The position numbers and the translations under genes are program-made. Below are positions 34,871 to 45,545 of a stretch of DNA of 64,000 nucleotides, one piece after another. Every line of letters starts with the position of its first letter. The first letter of the stretch is position 1. The stretch is from Calycina herbarum (taxonomy: Eukaryota > Ascomycota > Leotiomycetes > Helotiales > Pezizellaceae): positions 1 to 64,000 of the forward strand of contig LLEY01000009.1 in NCBI GenBank assembly GCA_001414485.1. Direction: 5' to 3'. Under the pieces are notes generated by a model, which had not been told where the DNA came from, made no database searches, and saw only the letters and a program-made list of their open reading frames with translations.

Positions 34871-35102
34871 TGTTATAGCGCTAGTCTATAACACGTGATT
34901 CTCGGTCCTATACGTAACTGTTAGAGCCGTAACGCTTAGATAGATTTATAACGAGATTAAAAGCTTTTTATAGTTAGTAGAAATACCTCTTTTTTATAGA
35001 GTATATATTCTATATTCCCTCGTTCTTAGAACTGTAGCTTTAAATTCTCGAATATATACATATATACTCTTATGTCTTTATCTTCAGATATAAATCGTAA
35101 TA
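34871..35102 (+). repeat. Element A 3' LTR
   Basis: 232 bp; more strongly RIPed than its 5' partner. Followed by TSD TCTAA (35,103-35,107). Confidence 0.92.
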
Positions 35103-35107
35103 TCTAA

Positions 35108-35376
35108 TAGCAGACGTGCTAGTATATATAGAACCTCTTATACTACCTAGATCTCTATATAAGCCTAGATCCCTAGATCCCTCTAGATTCTCTAAGGGAT
35201 CTAAGAGGATCTATTATATAACTACTAACGGTTATCTAATAGTAAGATCCTGAAATACCTAAATACCTTTATATTACTAATTCCCTTCTATATTATCTTC
35301 TATTTCCTAGATATTATACCTTATCCTATTAGAGCGCTGTCTAGACTACTTACTACGTATAACGTGATTTATAACA
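35108..35376 (-). repeat. Element C left LTR, inner piece
   Basis: Remainder of the LTR cut by element A. It ends ...GATTTATAACA at 35,376, the complement of the LTR start. With 20,467-20,644 it gives a 447-bp LTR. Confidence 0.88.
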
Positions 35377-36648
35377 CTATTCTCTTCTTAGTCTAGCGTG
35401 TTCTTATACTTAAGTATAAGCTAAGAAACTCGGTTAGAGTGTTAGTAGTATCCTTTCCTTTCTATTATATTCTACTCTATATAAAAGAAGAAAGAAGAAT
35501 AAATACTTCTTATAAAAAGTATTAAAATAGTTTATAATAAAATATTACTATATTCTTACTACGCTTCTTAAAAGCGTAGATGTTTTATTAATACCTTCTA
35601 ATCTTCTTAATATTCTAAATACGTTTAGTTAAAGCTAAAATATAATAGAACCAACGATGTCTAAGAGAAGAACGTTCCCTATACTAGTAACTAGACCTTT
35701 ATCGAAAGATAAGAGGAGAAGCTAGAGAGAGAGAAGGAGAAGATAATTATAAAGATTCTATAGTTATGAAAGTAGAAGGCCTTTCTTAAAGAAAGGCGAC
35801 GTAAGATGTCTTATTAAGGACTTCGTTTTCTTAATAAACTTAATATTACTAAGAAGGTAGAATAGAAAAAGAAGGAGAAGAAAGAAAAAGAGGAACAAGA
35901 GTAGTAAGAGGCAGAGGTTACTTGTCTAGTAGCTCTGTCTATTCCTACTAGTTCCTAATCTAAGATAGTTCTTAACTTAATCTTTTTTATAGCTTTTTCT
36001 TTAGACTACGAAATATAGATAAACCTAGGTTTTCCTAATAGAACTCCTAAAGTTCTACTAAGTAATAGTTAAGATTACTTCTTAGCTTCTAAGTGTTTTC
36101 TAAGTATAGGTAATCTAACTATTTAATTAAATACTTAATTTATTCTCTAATAAGTTTATAGTTAAGAATCCTCTTAACTTTATATTTAGTATTTAGGTTT
36201 ACTAGTTAAATTTCTATAAGTAGAGCTAGTAGTGCTCTTAGTAGTACTAGTTTAAGTAGGGATATATAGAATACTAGATAGATATTTATTATCTTTAATA
36301 GTACTAATTTATAATTTAAAGGTCTCTTAACTTATTTAATTTTAAATAGTCTAAGTTTTTTATAATCTAGTTTATTACTTAGTCTTTTTATATTAATATT
36401 CTTTTATACTAAGTAGACTTTATCCTTCTCTTTTAGCGTTAGCTCCTAACTACGTCGTTTATTATAGTAGTATATATTTCTTTTAGCTATAAATTATAGG
36501 TCTTTTATAAGTTCTTTATATAGGCTTTTAATCTTTAAGATATAAATATAAATAAGTTAGTTATCGATAGTTATAGATAGCAGTTCTTAATACGCTAATA
36601 ATTTATATCTATAATTAGCGTAGAATAGCGTAATAAGTATTATTTCTA
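35377..36648 (-). pseudogene. Element C pol 3' end with chromodomain relic
   Basis: Minus-strand continuation of the integrase of C and its C-terminal chromodomain (relic around 36,080-36,200, similar to 29,530-29,640 of B). Strongly RIPed. Confidence 0.7.
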
Positions 36649-37782
36649 ACGTGTTTCACAAGCGAGTCGTCTACACAAGCGAGTCGCCTACTTTTTCAAC
36701 CTAGTGTTATTATAATACAAAATACTTAATACTATACAAAGTTATTATTACTATAGAAGCTATCTAGTATTCTTTAGAACTTTCGCTATCTTCTATATCT
36801 AATATTTCTGTCTAATAAGTATAAGAATTATACCTAGTTTTACTACAACGGCTATAGTACCTGTCTACGCGAACTCTCTTCTTAGACTCTTTATCTTATT
36901 TCTAGCTACTATTTTCCTCAGATGTAATTAAATTAGCTTATTATTTGTCTAGCTATTATTACTAACCTTAATTACCTAATCGTGTAGTATATATATGTCT
37001 TAGTACTAGGTAGAAATAAGTACTTTGCCTACGAATATAATAAATAGCGGGATTGCCTATTCTATTACGTTAACTCTCTAAATAACTATAACTTACTCAC
37101 GATTACCTAGCTGAACTTGCTTTCGCTTCCTACGCGTTTCTAAGCTTATAATAACAAGTTAAGACGAAATAACTCCTATTATAAAGCCACTTTTGTTAAA
37201 GTTATAAATATCCTTATCTTAAATACTATGTTTCTCTTTAATAGACTATATAAGCGTAAACTATAAGCTAATAACTCGCAGATCCTTAGTTAAAGCTCGC
37301 TAACGATCGTACAAACGACTCTATCAAGTTTTAAGCTAAGGTATACGTTTTATAAAGTTATCCGGCTAGTTCCTACTTATAGGCTTTCCGTCGCGCTCTC
37401 TTAGTAGATTGTTAGCTATATCTTATACTATATCTCTTATAGGCGAAAACCCTTGCGAATCCAACTCTAATATATATCTAACTATTGCCTCCTCCTCTGG
37501 CTTTATAAGCTTTTTCGAATTAGGCTAGCAATCGCGTCGTAAGAGCTTTCTAGTACGTCGATCGGAGAGAGTCTTTCGAGGAACATAGTAAATCTTTATA
37601 GCGCTTTGTTCGGTTAATAACGCGTTGTTTTCAAGTTCTTAGGTTACTAAAATAATATTAGCTTCTTAAGAAGGTAATTAAACGTTGTAGTGTTAAGCTA
37701 TTATAATTTAAAAGTAGTATATAGTACGCGACGAGGAAAGTAGGCGACTCGCTTATATAGGCGACTCGCTTATGAAACACGT
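36649..37782 (-). mobile_element. Internally deleted Fot1-like element E, copy 2 (in C)
   Basis: 1,134 bp, the same length as copy 1, TA-flanked (36,647-36,648 and 37,783-37,784), with the same doubled TIR subrepeat (CACAAGCGAGTCG at the left end keeps CA). The insertion point in the integrase of C is about 280 bp away from the equivalent site used by E1 in B, so the two insertions were independent. Confidence 0.88.
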
Positions 37783-39159
37783 TATTACTAAACTATTATA
37801 GGTAAACTATACTAAGAGTAGTAGTTCTACCTAGTTATTTTACTAGTAGTTTATATAATAACAAAGGTATATTTTAACTACTTGATTTATCTGTTCGTTT
37901 CCTCTATTTATTTAAGAGTAAAAAGCTATAGAGAGCTTCCTTTTTATACCTAATTATTTTATAAGAGTAATCTAAAATTTTAAGGTAAAGAGCTTATCTC
38001 TATCTAAGAGTATTTCTTTAGATAGTTTATGTTTTAAGACTACTTTCCTAAGGAATATAAATGCTAATTCCTTAGCTATACTTACCTCTATATATACTAT
38101 TAGAATTATATACTTTATAAGTCGTTTTATAATAACTAGGATCGTGTTATATTTAACTCTTATTATTAAGTCTTTGGATTTTAGTAATTTAATAATAAAA
38201 TCTATAGATATTAATTTCTAAGGTATTTATAATATTAGAGTAGTATTTATCTATCTATAAGAAGTATAGTAGGAAGCCTTGTTCCTAGTATAGATATTAT
38301 ATTCTACTATTACTTTCTTAACTATTATAGATAATCGATTAATATAGTAGTATTATCTTATCTACTAGAGAGTTCTACGAATTCCTTAGTAGTTATAAGC
38401 GGGCATAGTATAGTATTCTTATATAAACTCTCTTATATACGAGCTAGGAACCTATAGTTTTCCTTTTACGTACTAGTTATAACCTTTGTAAATATTCTAA
38501 ATTTTGTTTATCTAGATGTTGTTTATTACTACTATCTTATATATAGTAGGTACTAAGTTGTTATTTTCGTTGTATTTTAATATTACTATATTAATATATT
38601 TTTTGTTTTTCTTATAGCCTGGTTTTTAGCTAAGAGTATTAGCTTAAGTGTTACTTATTCTACTACTATGTCGAATAATTATCTTAAATTCTACTAAAGT
38701 TTTAGACTATCTAGCTAAGCGTCTTATAATAAGTTCCTTAGTTATAGTAAATGTTTTTAGGTTTAGATGATTAGTAAGTACTATTACTAGATACGTTATA
38801 CCTTAGAGGTAAATTCTCTATTCTTTAAGAGCTAGAATAATAGTTATTAATTCTTTATTATAAATGTTATAATTCTATTATACTATGTTAAAAGTTTTCG
38901 AGAAATATACTATAAGTATAAGTTTTCCTGTTTTATTTAGTTATAGATATATAGCGCCTACTACTATGTCTAAGGCGTCTGTTTCTATTATACTTAGTTT
39001 CTTATAATTAAAATTATATAGGATAGGTTTTATAGTAAACTATTCTTTGATTTTCTAAAAGGCCTTTTTAGTCTTCTTATCCTAGATAAAAGCTATAGCT
39101 TTTCTAGTTAGTATTAATATAGGTTTTATAATCTTTATATAGTCTTTAATAAATAGTTA
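37783..39159 (-). pseudogene. Element C RNase H and integrase region
   Basis: Minus-strand pol sequence between E2 and F, collinear with B about 26,500-28,900. RIP stops throughout. Confidence 0.7.
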
Positions 39160-40986
39160 ACGTATTTCCCGGGTGAGCCGATCACCCGGGTAAGCCGATC
39201 ACTAAAACACTAAAACGCGACACTTAACTTAAAATTATAATACTACTACTTAATCAAGCCCAACCCTCTAATAAAGAGGGTCGCATTCTTTTAGCTGTCT
39301 AAGCCTTCAATTCAGGTTATTTTAAGAGTATACGAGCTTGTGTTAAAGCCTACGACGTGCCTTATATAACCCTCTATAACCGAATACACGGAATCCCTTC
39401 GTAACGCGATACTCCTTCTAATACTCAAAGACTTACCTCCGAAGAAGAGCGAGCTATCGTATAATATATTCTCGACCTAGACTCACGTGGATTCCCACCT
39501 TAGCCAGTAGCTGTTCGAGAAATAGCAGACCTTCTTCTCTCTAAACGCGACGCGCCTCTAGTAGGTAAGAATTAGACTTCTACCTTTATTAAACGCTGTA
39601 CAGAGATTAAAACGAAATTTAGCCGTAAGTACGATTATAAAAGAGCTTAGTACGAAGACCCTATAGTTCTTAGAGACTGGTTTAGGCTTATACGAAATAT
39701 AATTACCAAATATAGGGTTATAGAGGAGGATATATATAACTTCGACGAAGCTAGGTTTCTTATAGAGGTTATTACAACTGCTAAAGTTGTTATAAGCTTA
39801 GAGTTAAGGAATCGTCTAAAGACTGCTTAGCTAGGAAATAGGAAGTAGGTTTCGATTATATAGGGTATAAACTCGTATAGTTAGGCACTTCCTCCGTTTA
39901 TTATTTTTAAGAGATAGCACTACCTCTTAGCTTAGTATAAGGAGTTAGGTCTCCTATAAGATTAGGTAATTACGCTAAGTAAGAATAGATAGACGATAAA
40001 CGAGATTGGATTTAAGTGGATTTAGTACTTTAATAAACATATAAAAGGTCGTATAGTTAGGCGATATAGACTCCTTGTTCTTGATAGCCACGAGTTATAT
40101 ATTTTAGTTTAATTTCAGTAATACTATTAGGATAATAATATTATCACTCTCTATATACTACTATACTTATCTTATATCCTTTAGCCTCTTAACGTTGGCT
40201 GTTTTAGCCCTCTAAAGGCATTATATAGTAAGTAGATTAAGAATCTCGTTCGAGTTAGAATCTAGTATATTACTAAGCTTAAGTTCCTTCTTATATTTAA
40301 AGAGGTATTTAAAGCTGTATTTATAGAGCAGAATATCAAGAGTGGATTCCGAGTAACTAGCTTAGTTCTATATAATCCTAAGAACGTGCTTTCTTACCTT
40401 GATCTAAGGCTAAAGACACTAACTCCACCCCTTATAAACGAGCTAAACTAGACCCTAAAGACGCTATAGAACGTAATAGAGCTTAGATTCCAGACTACAT
40501 ATCTTAAAAACTGTATTATACGATACTAAGATAGCTCTCCGACATTAATCAACGAGGCATTTAATCGGCTTACTAAGGGAGCTCAAATTATAATACACGG
40601 AGCTACTCTTATAAGAGCTGAAATTAAGACACTATAAGAGGCAAATCAGCTTAAAAAGAGAAGGGAGAGAAAGTGAAAGAGGCGTATTTACTAAGGTGGA
40701 AGTCTTACAGTTAAGGAAGGCGAGGAAATTATTCAAAGTATTTAAACTTAGTAGGAAGAGGGTAGTAATAATATACAGCGCCAGCGCTTAGAAGGCAAGC
40801 GGCGACGTTGTAGTTTATATAATCAGGTTAGACATAATACTCGTATATGCGAGGCACCTTAGGAATCGATTAATATAAGTAGCTAGAGGTTTTTTAATAG
40901 TATTGTTGTAATATATTTAAAGTTGTAGTATTATCGCGTTTTAGTAATCGGCTCACCCGGGTGATCGGCTTACCCGGGAAATACGT
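39160..40986 (+). mobile_element. Fot1/pogo-type DNA transposon F, full length
   Basis: 1,827 bp, TA-flanked (39,158-39,159 and 40,987-40,988). The TIR starts ACGTATTTCCCGGGTGAGCC and contains CCCGGGTrAGCCGATCA twice in tandem at each end. It is almost uninterrupted by indels and retains CpG-rich ends that stand out in AT-rich surroundings. Confidence 0.92.
39440..40880 (+). pseudogene. Element F transposase (RIP-degraded)
   Basis: The frame reads IILDLDSRGFP and VREIADLLLSKRDAP (Tc5/CENPB-type HTH), IYNFDEARFLIEVI (first catalytic Asp), RLLVLDSHELYIL (second), LQPLNVGCFSPLK, then LINEAFNRLTKGAQIIIHGA and a C-terminal basic segment with RRCSLYNQVRHNTRICEAP, a knuckle-like tail. Stops replace Trp and Gln. 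The DDE blocks of the pogo/Fot1 family are all present, so the gene was complete before RIP. Confidence 0.85.
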
Positions 40987-43900
40987 TAATAGAAATTAGT
41001 AAATCCTAAGAAGGATTATATATCTTTGACGTTTCTTAGTAATTCCTATTTAATAACTATATAGATCTTTTTAGAATCTATTTCTATTTTTCCTAAGCTA
41101 AATACCTATCTAAGGAAGAGAGTTTTCTTAACTCTAAACTTATATTTTAAGAGTTTTAAACGAGAGTCTACTTTAGTAAGTCTCTTTAAGACTTCTTTTA
41201 TATAGCTTTTATATTCTTCTAGATTTTCTAAGAAAATTAATATATTATCTAGGTAATATATAATAGTTATTCTTAGAAGATTCTCTAGAATACTATTATT
41301 CTGTCTCTAATAAGTAGCTAGTATATTAGTTAAACTAAAAGACATTACTATATACTTATAGAGTCTCGATAGTAAGACAAATACAGTCTTCTATTTATAG
41401 CCTGCCTTAATCCTAATTAATCTATAAGCGTTCTATTAATCTAGTTTCGTAAATTTCTTTACTTAACCTAACTTATCCTATAAGTACTAGCTAGTTAGTA
41501 ATAGATAAGCGTTCTTAATTGTTACGTTATTTAATTCTTTATAATTAATATATACTCGTCTATTTAGGTTGTCTTTTTTCTTAATAATAAGTATATTTAA
41601 GAAGATAGGCGATTTAGATTTTTAAATATATCTCTTCTTTATTCCTTATTAGATATAACTTTCTAATAAAGCTAAGTTATTCTAGTTATATAGTCGAAGC
41701 TTCTGCTTTTTAAGGTTATAACCCTTTATTAGTTTAATCTTATAATCCTATAGTTAATGTTTAAGAAGAGTATATATATCTTCTAGGTCTTTGAATAATC
41801 TCGCGAATTCTCTATACTATATAGGTATTTCGTTATTAGCTTTCTTACTAACCTATAGAGGACCCTAGACAAGGTGTTCTAGCGCTTTAGAAGAGGTAGC
41901 GTTAACCTTGTTCTAGCCTTAGAGTTATAAACGCGAACCTATGTATTTATATCGACTAAAGGTTATTATTCTAGCCTTCTAGTTAATCTCTAGATTATAT
42001 TCCTAAATCTATAGTATACTAAGTATTGCTTCCTTACTCCCTATTTTAATAATATTAAATTATATATCTAAATAGTATCCTTTAATATTAACTTTTATTA
42101 GAATAGTTTATTAATTAATAATCTTATTTTAATATATAATATCTATTCTATTAACTACTCCTAGGTAATATAGTCTTATTCCTTTAATTAGAATGTTTAG
42201 CTTCTCTTAAGCTATTAGGGAAATAAAGTTACTTATTACTCCTAAGTCTATTATAACTTATAACTTCTTCCTTTATATTTCCGTAGTTATTACTAACTGT
42301 CTTTCTCTTAAAGTAGTGTTTAATTTTACTTTAATATATTAGACTTCGAAGAATCGATTTTCTTAATTATAATTCTTTCTTTCCTTATTCTTATACTATA
42401 GAAAGAATCTTACTCTTTCCTTATTAGTATATACTACCTTATATACTAATCTATATTCTACGATTCCTATAGTCTTAGGAATTCCTCTTATAAATCGTTT
42501 TAGTAGTTATCTATAATTATATTAGATCTATTTATAACTAGTTTCTAAAATAGCTTCTATAGACTATAGTTCTCTTATATATAGATAATCTAAAGTAGTC
42601 TTAAGTATACTTATTTCTAGCTTTATATAGTAAACTTTAAATATATAGTCTCTTGAATTCTTTTCCTTAACTACTTAAATCTAGGACTAAGGAAAGAATA
42701 CTACTCCTTCTTTATCTAATAATACTACTTCGTATATCTAATAATATTCTACTATTCTAGTAGGTTCTAGTAATATTCCTTTAAACTGTTTTTATAATAA
42801 CTAATCTAAGGTTAGACTTAGTTTATATTATATCTATTATACTATTATTTCTTAAACTGTTTCTATAAACTATAGTTCTTTTATTAATAGATAGTAATTT
42901 TCTTCTGGTTCTGTTTTAGCCTATCTAGTTATATTAAGCTCTCTTTACTCCTAGAATAGTATACTAAATAGTTAATATAAGCTATATTTTCTAAATACTA
43001 GCCTATTATTTCTAATTAATATAACTACGATATATTATTTAAATTCTTCTAGTATAATACTTTCTAGTAGTATTTTAAGAAAAGAGGTTTTAATTTATTC
43101 TTTAAATCCTATTAGTACCTACTATGTCTATATTCTAGTTCTTTTCTCTTAATAGTTTTCTATCTAGTAATTAGGCTAACTAGAGTTATTATCTCGAGGT
43201 TATTACTTATAACTATATATATTATTAAGATAGTTAGGTTAACTTCTTATATAGTATAGAGACTCTAGAAGTCTAGCTTCTAATTATTAATATAGGCTTA
43301 TTAATTTCCTTGTTTAAATATTCTAAGGAAGGCCTAAGTTTCTCTAACTTCGGGGTCTTTAATTTTTATCTCTTCTTCTAAACTAGAAGATAAATCTGAT
43401 ATTTCTAATAAACTTATTAATAGTAGTAATTCGTATTATATTTAAAGATGTTACTTAAATACCTCTACTAACTATATATTATAATTTTCTTTAAAGAGTA
43501 GATCCCTATTATTATTAGTATCTTATATACTACTAAATTCTTTATTATTTTTAATCTAGGTTCTATATCCTCGTACTTTAAGTTCCTTATCTATAAGTTT
43601 AATATAATCAGTTAAGACTACCTATTATTAAATAGTAGTATTGATTTATTTCTTTCCCTTAGAGTCTTTCTTCTATATAGTATTTACCTCCTTACTATGT
43701 TTAGTATAAGAGTGCTTCTACTTTCCTAATCCCTTACTCTTTTCTCTATACTTAGAGTTACTCTTTCTAAATTCGTATAGGCGGTTATCTAACTAGATAA
43801 CTTCCTTAATTATACCTATAATAGTTAAGAATTATATATTCTATTTAGCTATTTCCTTATAAATATATACCTTTAGTCCTCTATAAAAGAGTTCTATAAG

Positions 43901-44516
43901 AGTAATAGTATTCTATCCCGACTTCGTTCTATATTATTAAAATTCATTAGTATAATCTATTACTAATCTGGTCTAGTATAACTCTAAAAGCTTGTATATA
44001 GCTGTTTAGATTATATTAAAGTCTTTAAAGACTTTTCTAATAGTTACCTTAAATCCTCTCTAAAATTTAAATATAATCTTAGTTAGTTCTATCTTCCTAT
44101 CTTCGTCCTTGTTTTCGAAGAAGTCCTCTAAGTATAGCTAAGTCTATTCTAATACTAATCCCCTAAGGTAGGAGATAGCAAAGATAGTTCGTAAGTTATA
44201 ATTGCCTTCGAACTTGTCGGAATTAAAGTTGAAGTAGATATCTATTTAGAGAAGGAATAAGTCGAGTTCCTTTCGCTTCCTATAATACGTGTCTAGTATC
44301 TTAACTTTGATAGACTTAAGTGCTTCAATCTTATAGGGCTTAGGAGCGTCCGGTATACTAACATTATCGTCATTCCTAGTTAACTATATACTAGCAGGTG
44401 TTCTTCCGGTCGCACTTCTAGATATTCCTACGACGTTGACTTAACTAGCATTTAGGCTAGCTACTACGGGGGTTACTAGGGCCATGGCGACTGAACTTCT
44501 AAGCAGGTACTTAAAG
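40987..44516 (-). pseudogene. Element C gag, protease and reverse transcriptase
   Basis: On the minus strand, an ATG at 44,486 opens MALVTPVVASLNAS, the gag start just inside the right LTR. Gag continues to about 43,550, the protease relic lies near 42,240, and RT near 41,640-41,220 shows YINYKELNNVTIKNAY and an active site read as YYLDN. Element F interrupts the region just after RT. Frames are broken by RIP, though the first few codons of gag are less affected than the rest. Confidence 0.78.
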
Positions 44517-44944
44517 TATAACGAAACTTAAACAAACTTAAACAAAGATGACTAAGTCTCAAAGGTTAGTATATAGGTAAGAAGTATAGATACGCCGGTT
44601 TATTTACTTAGAAGTAAACTCGTTACTTATATCAAAGATATTAAATAAGATAATAAGATTAATAACTAAAGTTAAGCACGAAGCTCCTATCTAATAGCAG
44701 ACGTGCAGTATATATAGAACCTCTCGTGCTACCCGGATCCCTATACAAGCCTGGATCCCCCAAGGGATCCAAGGGGATCCATCACGTGACTACCAACGGT
44801 CATCCAATAGTGAGATCCTGAAATACCTAAATGCCTTTGCATTACTGATTCCCTCCTGTGTCACCTTCCATTTCCTAGATATCGTGCCTTGTCCTGTCAG
44901 AGCGCCGTCTGGACTACTTACCACGTATAACGTGATTCGTGACA
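44517..44944 (-). repeat. Element C right LTR (least RIPed copy of the family)
   Basis: 428 bp; a short deletion in the GGATCC-rich middle explains the difference from 447/456. From about 44,690 to the end the sequence keeps CA/TG (for example CATCACGTGACTACC), where sister LTRs read TATTATATAACTACT. TSD GCTCG follows. Confidence 0.92.
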
Positions 44945-44949
44945 GCTCG

Positions 44950-45330
44950 CTAACACCTATTTTCTAGATAATCGCTTTATTAGCAAAAGGTATAGAGCGA
45001 TTAGCCTATGAGGTAACCCTCTTATTAGCCTAGGTCTGTACACTTCAAACAGCAAATGAAGCCCTTAGCAAACGCCGGAGGGCTAAAAATACCCGTGTCT
45101 AAGAAGGAGGTGTACTTACTATAGAGGATGTACAGGACGGATTAGCCTAGAAGAATACAGAGGAGCAGGTTCGACACAACAAGCGCTCTAGGGAGGGTAG
45201 AGAAGATGAAGGACAAACGACTCAGCAACGTTGTAGTACTTATGGAAAAACTGGTTATAATACGCGGACGTGTTAAGAAGTTATAGATACATCTAGTTCA
45301 TCAGATTCCAAGTAGTTTTAATTAATTTAA
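44950..45330 (+). pseudogene. Element D transposase, C-terminal part with zinc-knuckle-like tail
   Basis: This continues the frame broken at 20,461. It shows LAYEVTLLLA, QTANEALSKRRRAKN, and a C-terminal RCSTYGKTGYNTRTC, a C-x2-x-x4-x-x4-C-like knuckle common to Fot1-type transposases (one Cys and the His are mutated to Tyr). Unlike the 5' part it keeps most CA/TG dinucleotides and has few stops, so RIP hit the two halves of the same gene unequally. Confidence 0.75.
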
Positions 45331-45545
45331 TATGTTATAGTAGTTTTATTATATTTTAAAGTGGTGGGGTAGGAAAAAATTCACGAGGTCCTGATAATCA
45401 CGAGGTCCTGGTATACCACGTTATATAAAAAATAAACAATATTTATTAATTATTAGTAGCACTTTAATAATAAATATTAATATTATATATAACATAATAT
45501 ATATTATAAGATATTAATATATTATTATATTAATACCTAAGTCTA

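Larger units (their letters stand above)
20645..35102 (+). mobile_element. Ty3/gypsy LTR element A, interrupted by B
   Basis: Two 232-bp LTRs (20,645-20,876 and 34,871-35,102) begin TGTTA and end ATCGTAATA, a TG...CA terminus changed by CA-to-TA. The TSD is TCTAA at 20,640-20,644 and 35,103-35,107, inside the LTR of C. Element B sits in the gag region. Without B, A is about 6.0 kb. Order is gag, then protease/RT, RNase H and integrase to 34,300, then a polypurine tract (AGAGAGGG, about 34,859-34,868) before the 3' LTR. Confidence 0.9.
20467..44944 (-). mobile_element. Ty3/gypsy chromovirus-type LTR element C (minus strand), interrupted
   Basis: LTR ends TATAAC...(T)GACA are flanked by the 5-bp TSD GCTCG at 20,462-20,466 and 44,945-44,949. 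The element reads right to left. It has been interrupted by element A in its downstream (left) LTR, by E2 at 36,649-37,782 and by F at 39,160-40,986; without these it is about 7.05 kb. Gag, protease, reverse transcriptase, integrase and chromodomain remnants are recognisable in order. B (22,341-30,756) is a second member of the same family. Confidence 0.88.
19172..45421 (+). mobile_element. Fot1/pogo-type DNA transposon D, split by nested insertions
   Basis: Inverted termini ACGTAGTATACTAGGACC at 19,172 and their complement ending at 45,421 are flanked by TA (19,170-19,171 and 45,422-45,423). Inside each end the 12-mer AGGACCTCGTGA is present twice as a direct repeat. Removing LTR element C leaves about 1.77 kb, a normal Fot1 size. 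The transposase reads left to right in two pieces, 19,280-20,461 and 44,950-45,330. Tc1/mariner superfamily, pogo/Fot1 group. Confidence 0.85.
18682..45545. mobile_element. Outermost hAT-like element (host of the nested stack)
   Basis: The left end begins CAGACTTAGGCATCGATA at 18,682. The right end, read on the minus strand from 45,545, begins TAGACTTAGGTATTAATA, an inverted copy with RIP-type changes. Flanking 8-mers GCGCTTTC (18,674-18,681) and GAGCTTTC (45,546-45,553) differ at one base and fit the 8-bp TSD of hAT elements. After removing inner insertions the element is only about 612 bp (18,682-19,171 plus 45,424-45,545), is extremely AT-rich and shows no coding capacity, so it is probably a non-autonomous MITE-type copy. 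A much less mutated copy of the right end occurs at 63,303. The hAT assignment rests only on the 8-bp TSD and CAG terminus. Confidence 0.65.

Noticed and set aside
18682..45545. A hidden functional gene inside the AT-rich block
   Set aside because: Every recognisable frame (transposase, gag, pol) is broken by RIP-type stops; the only low-RIP part is the C-terminal tail of a transposase.
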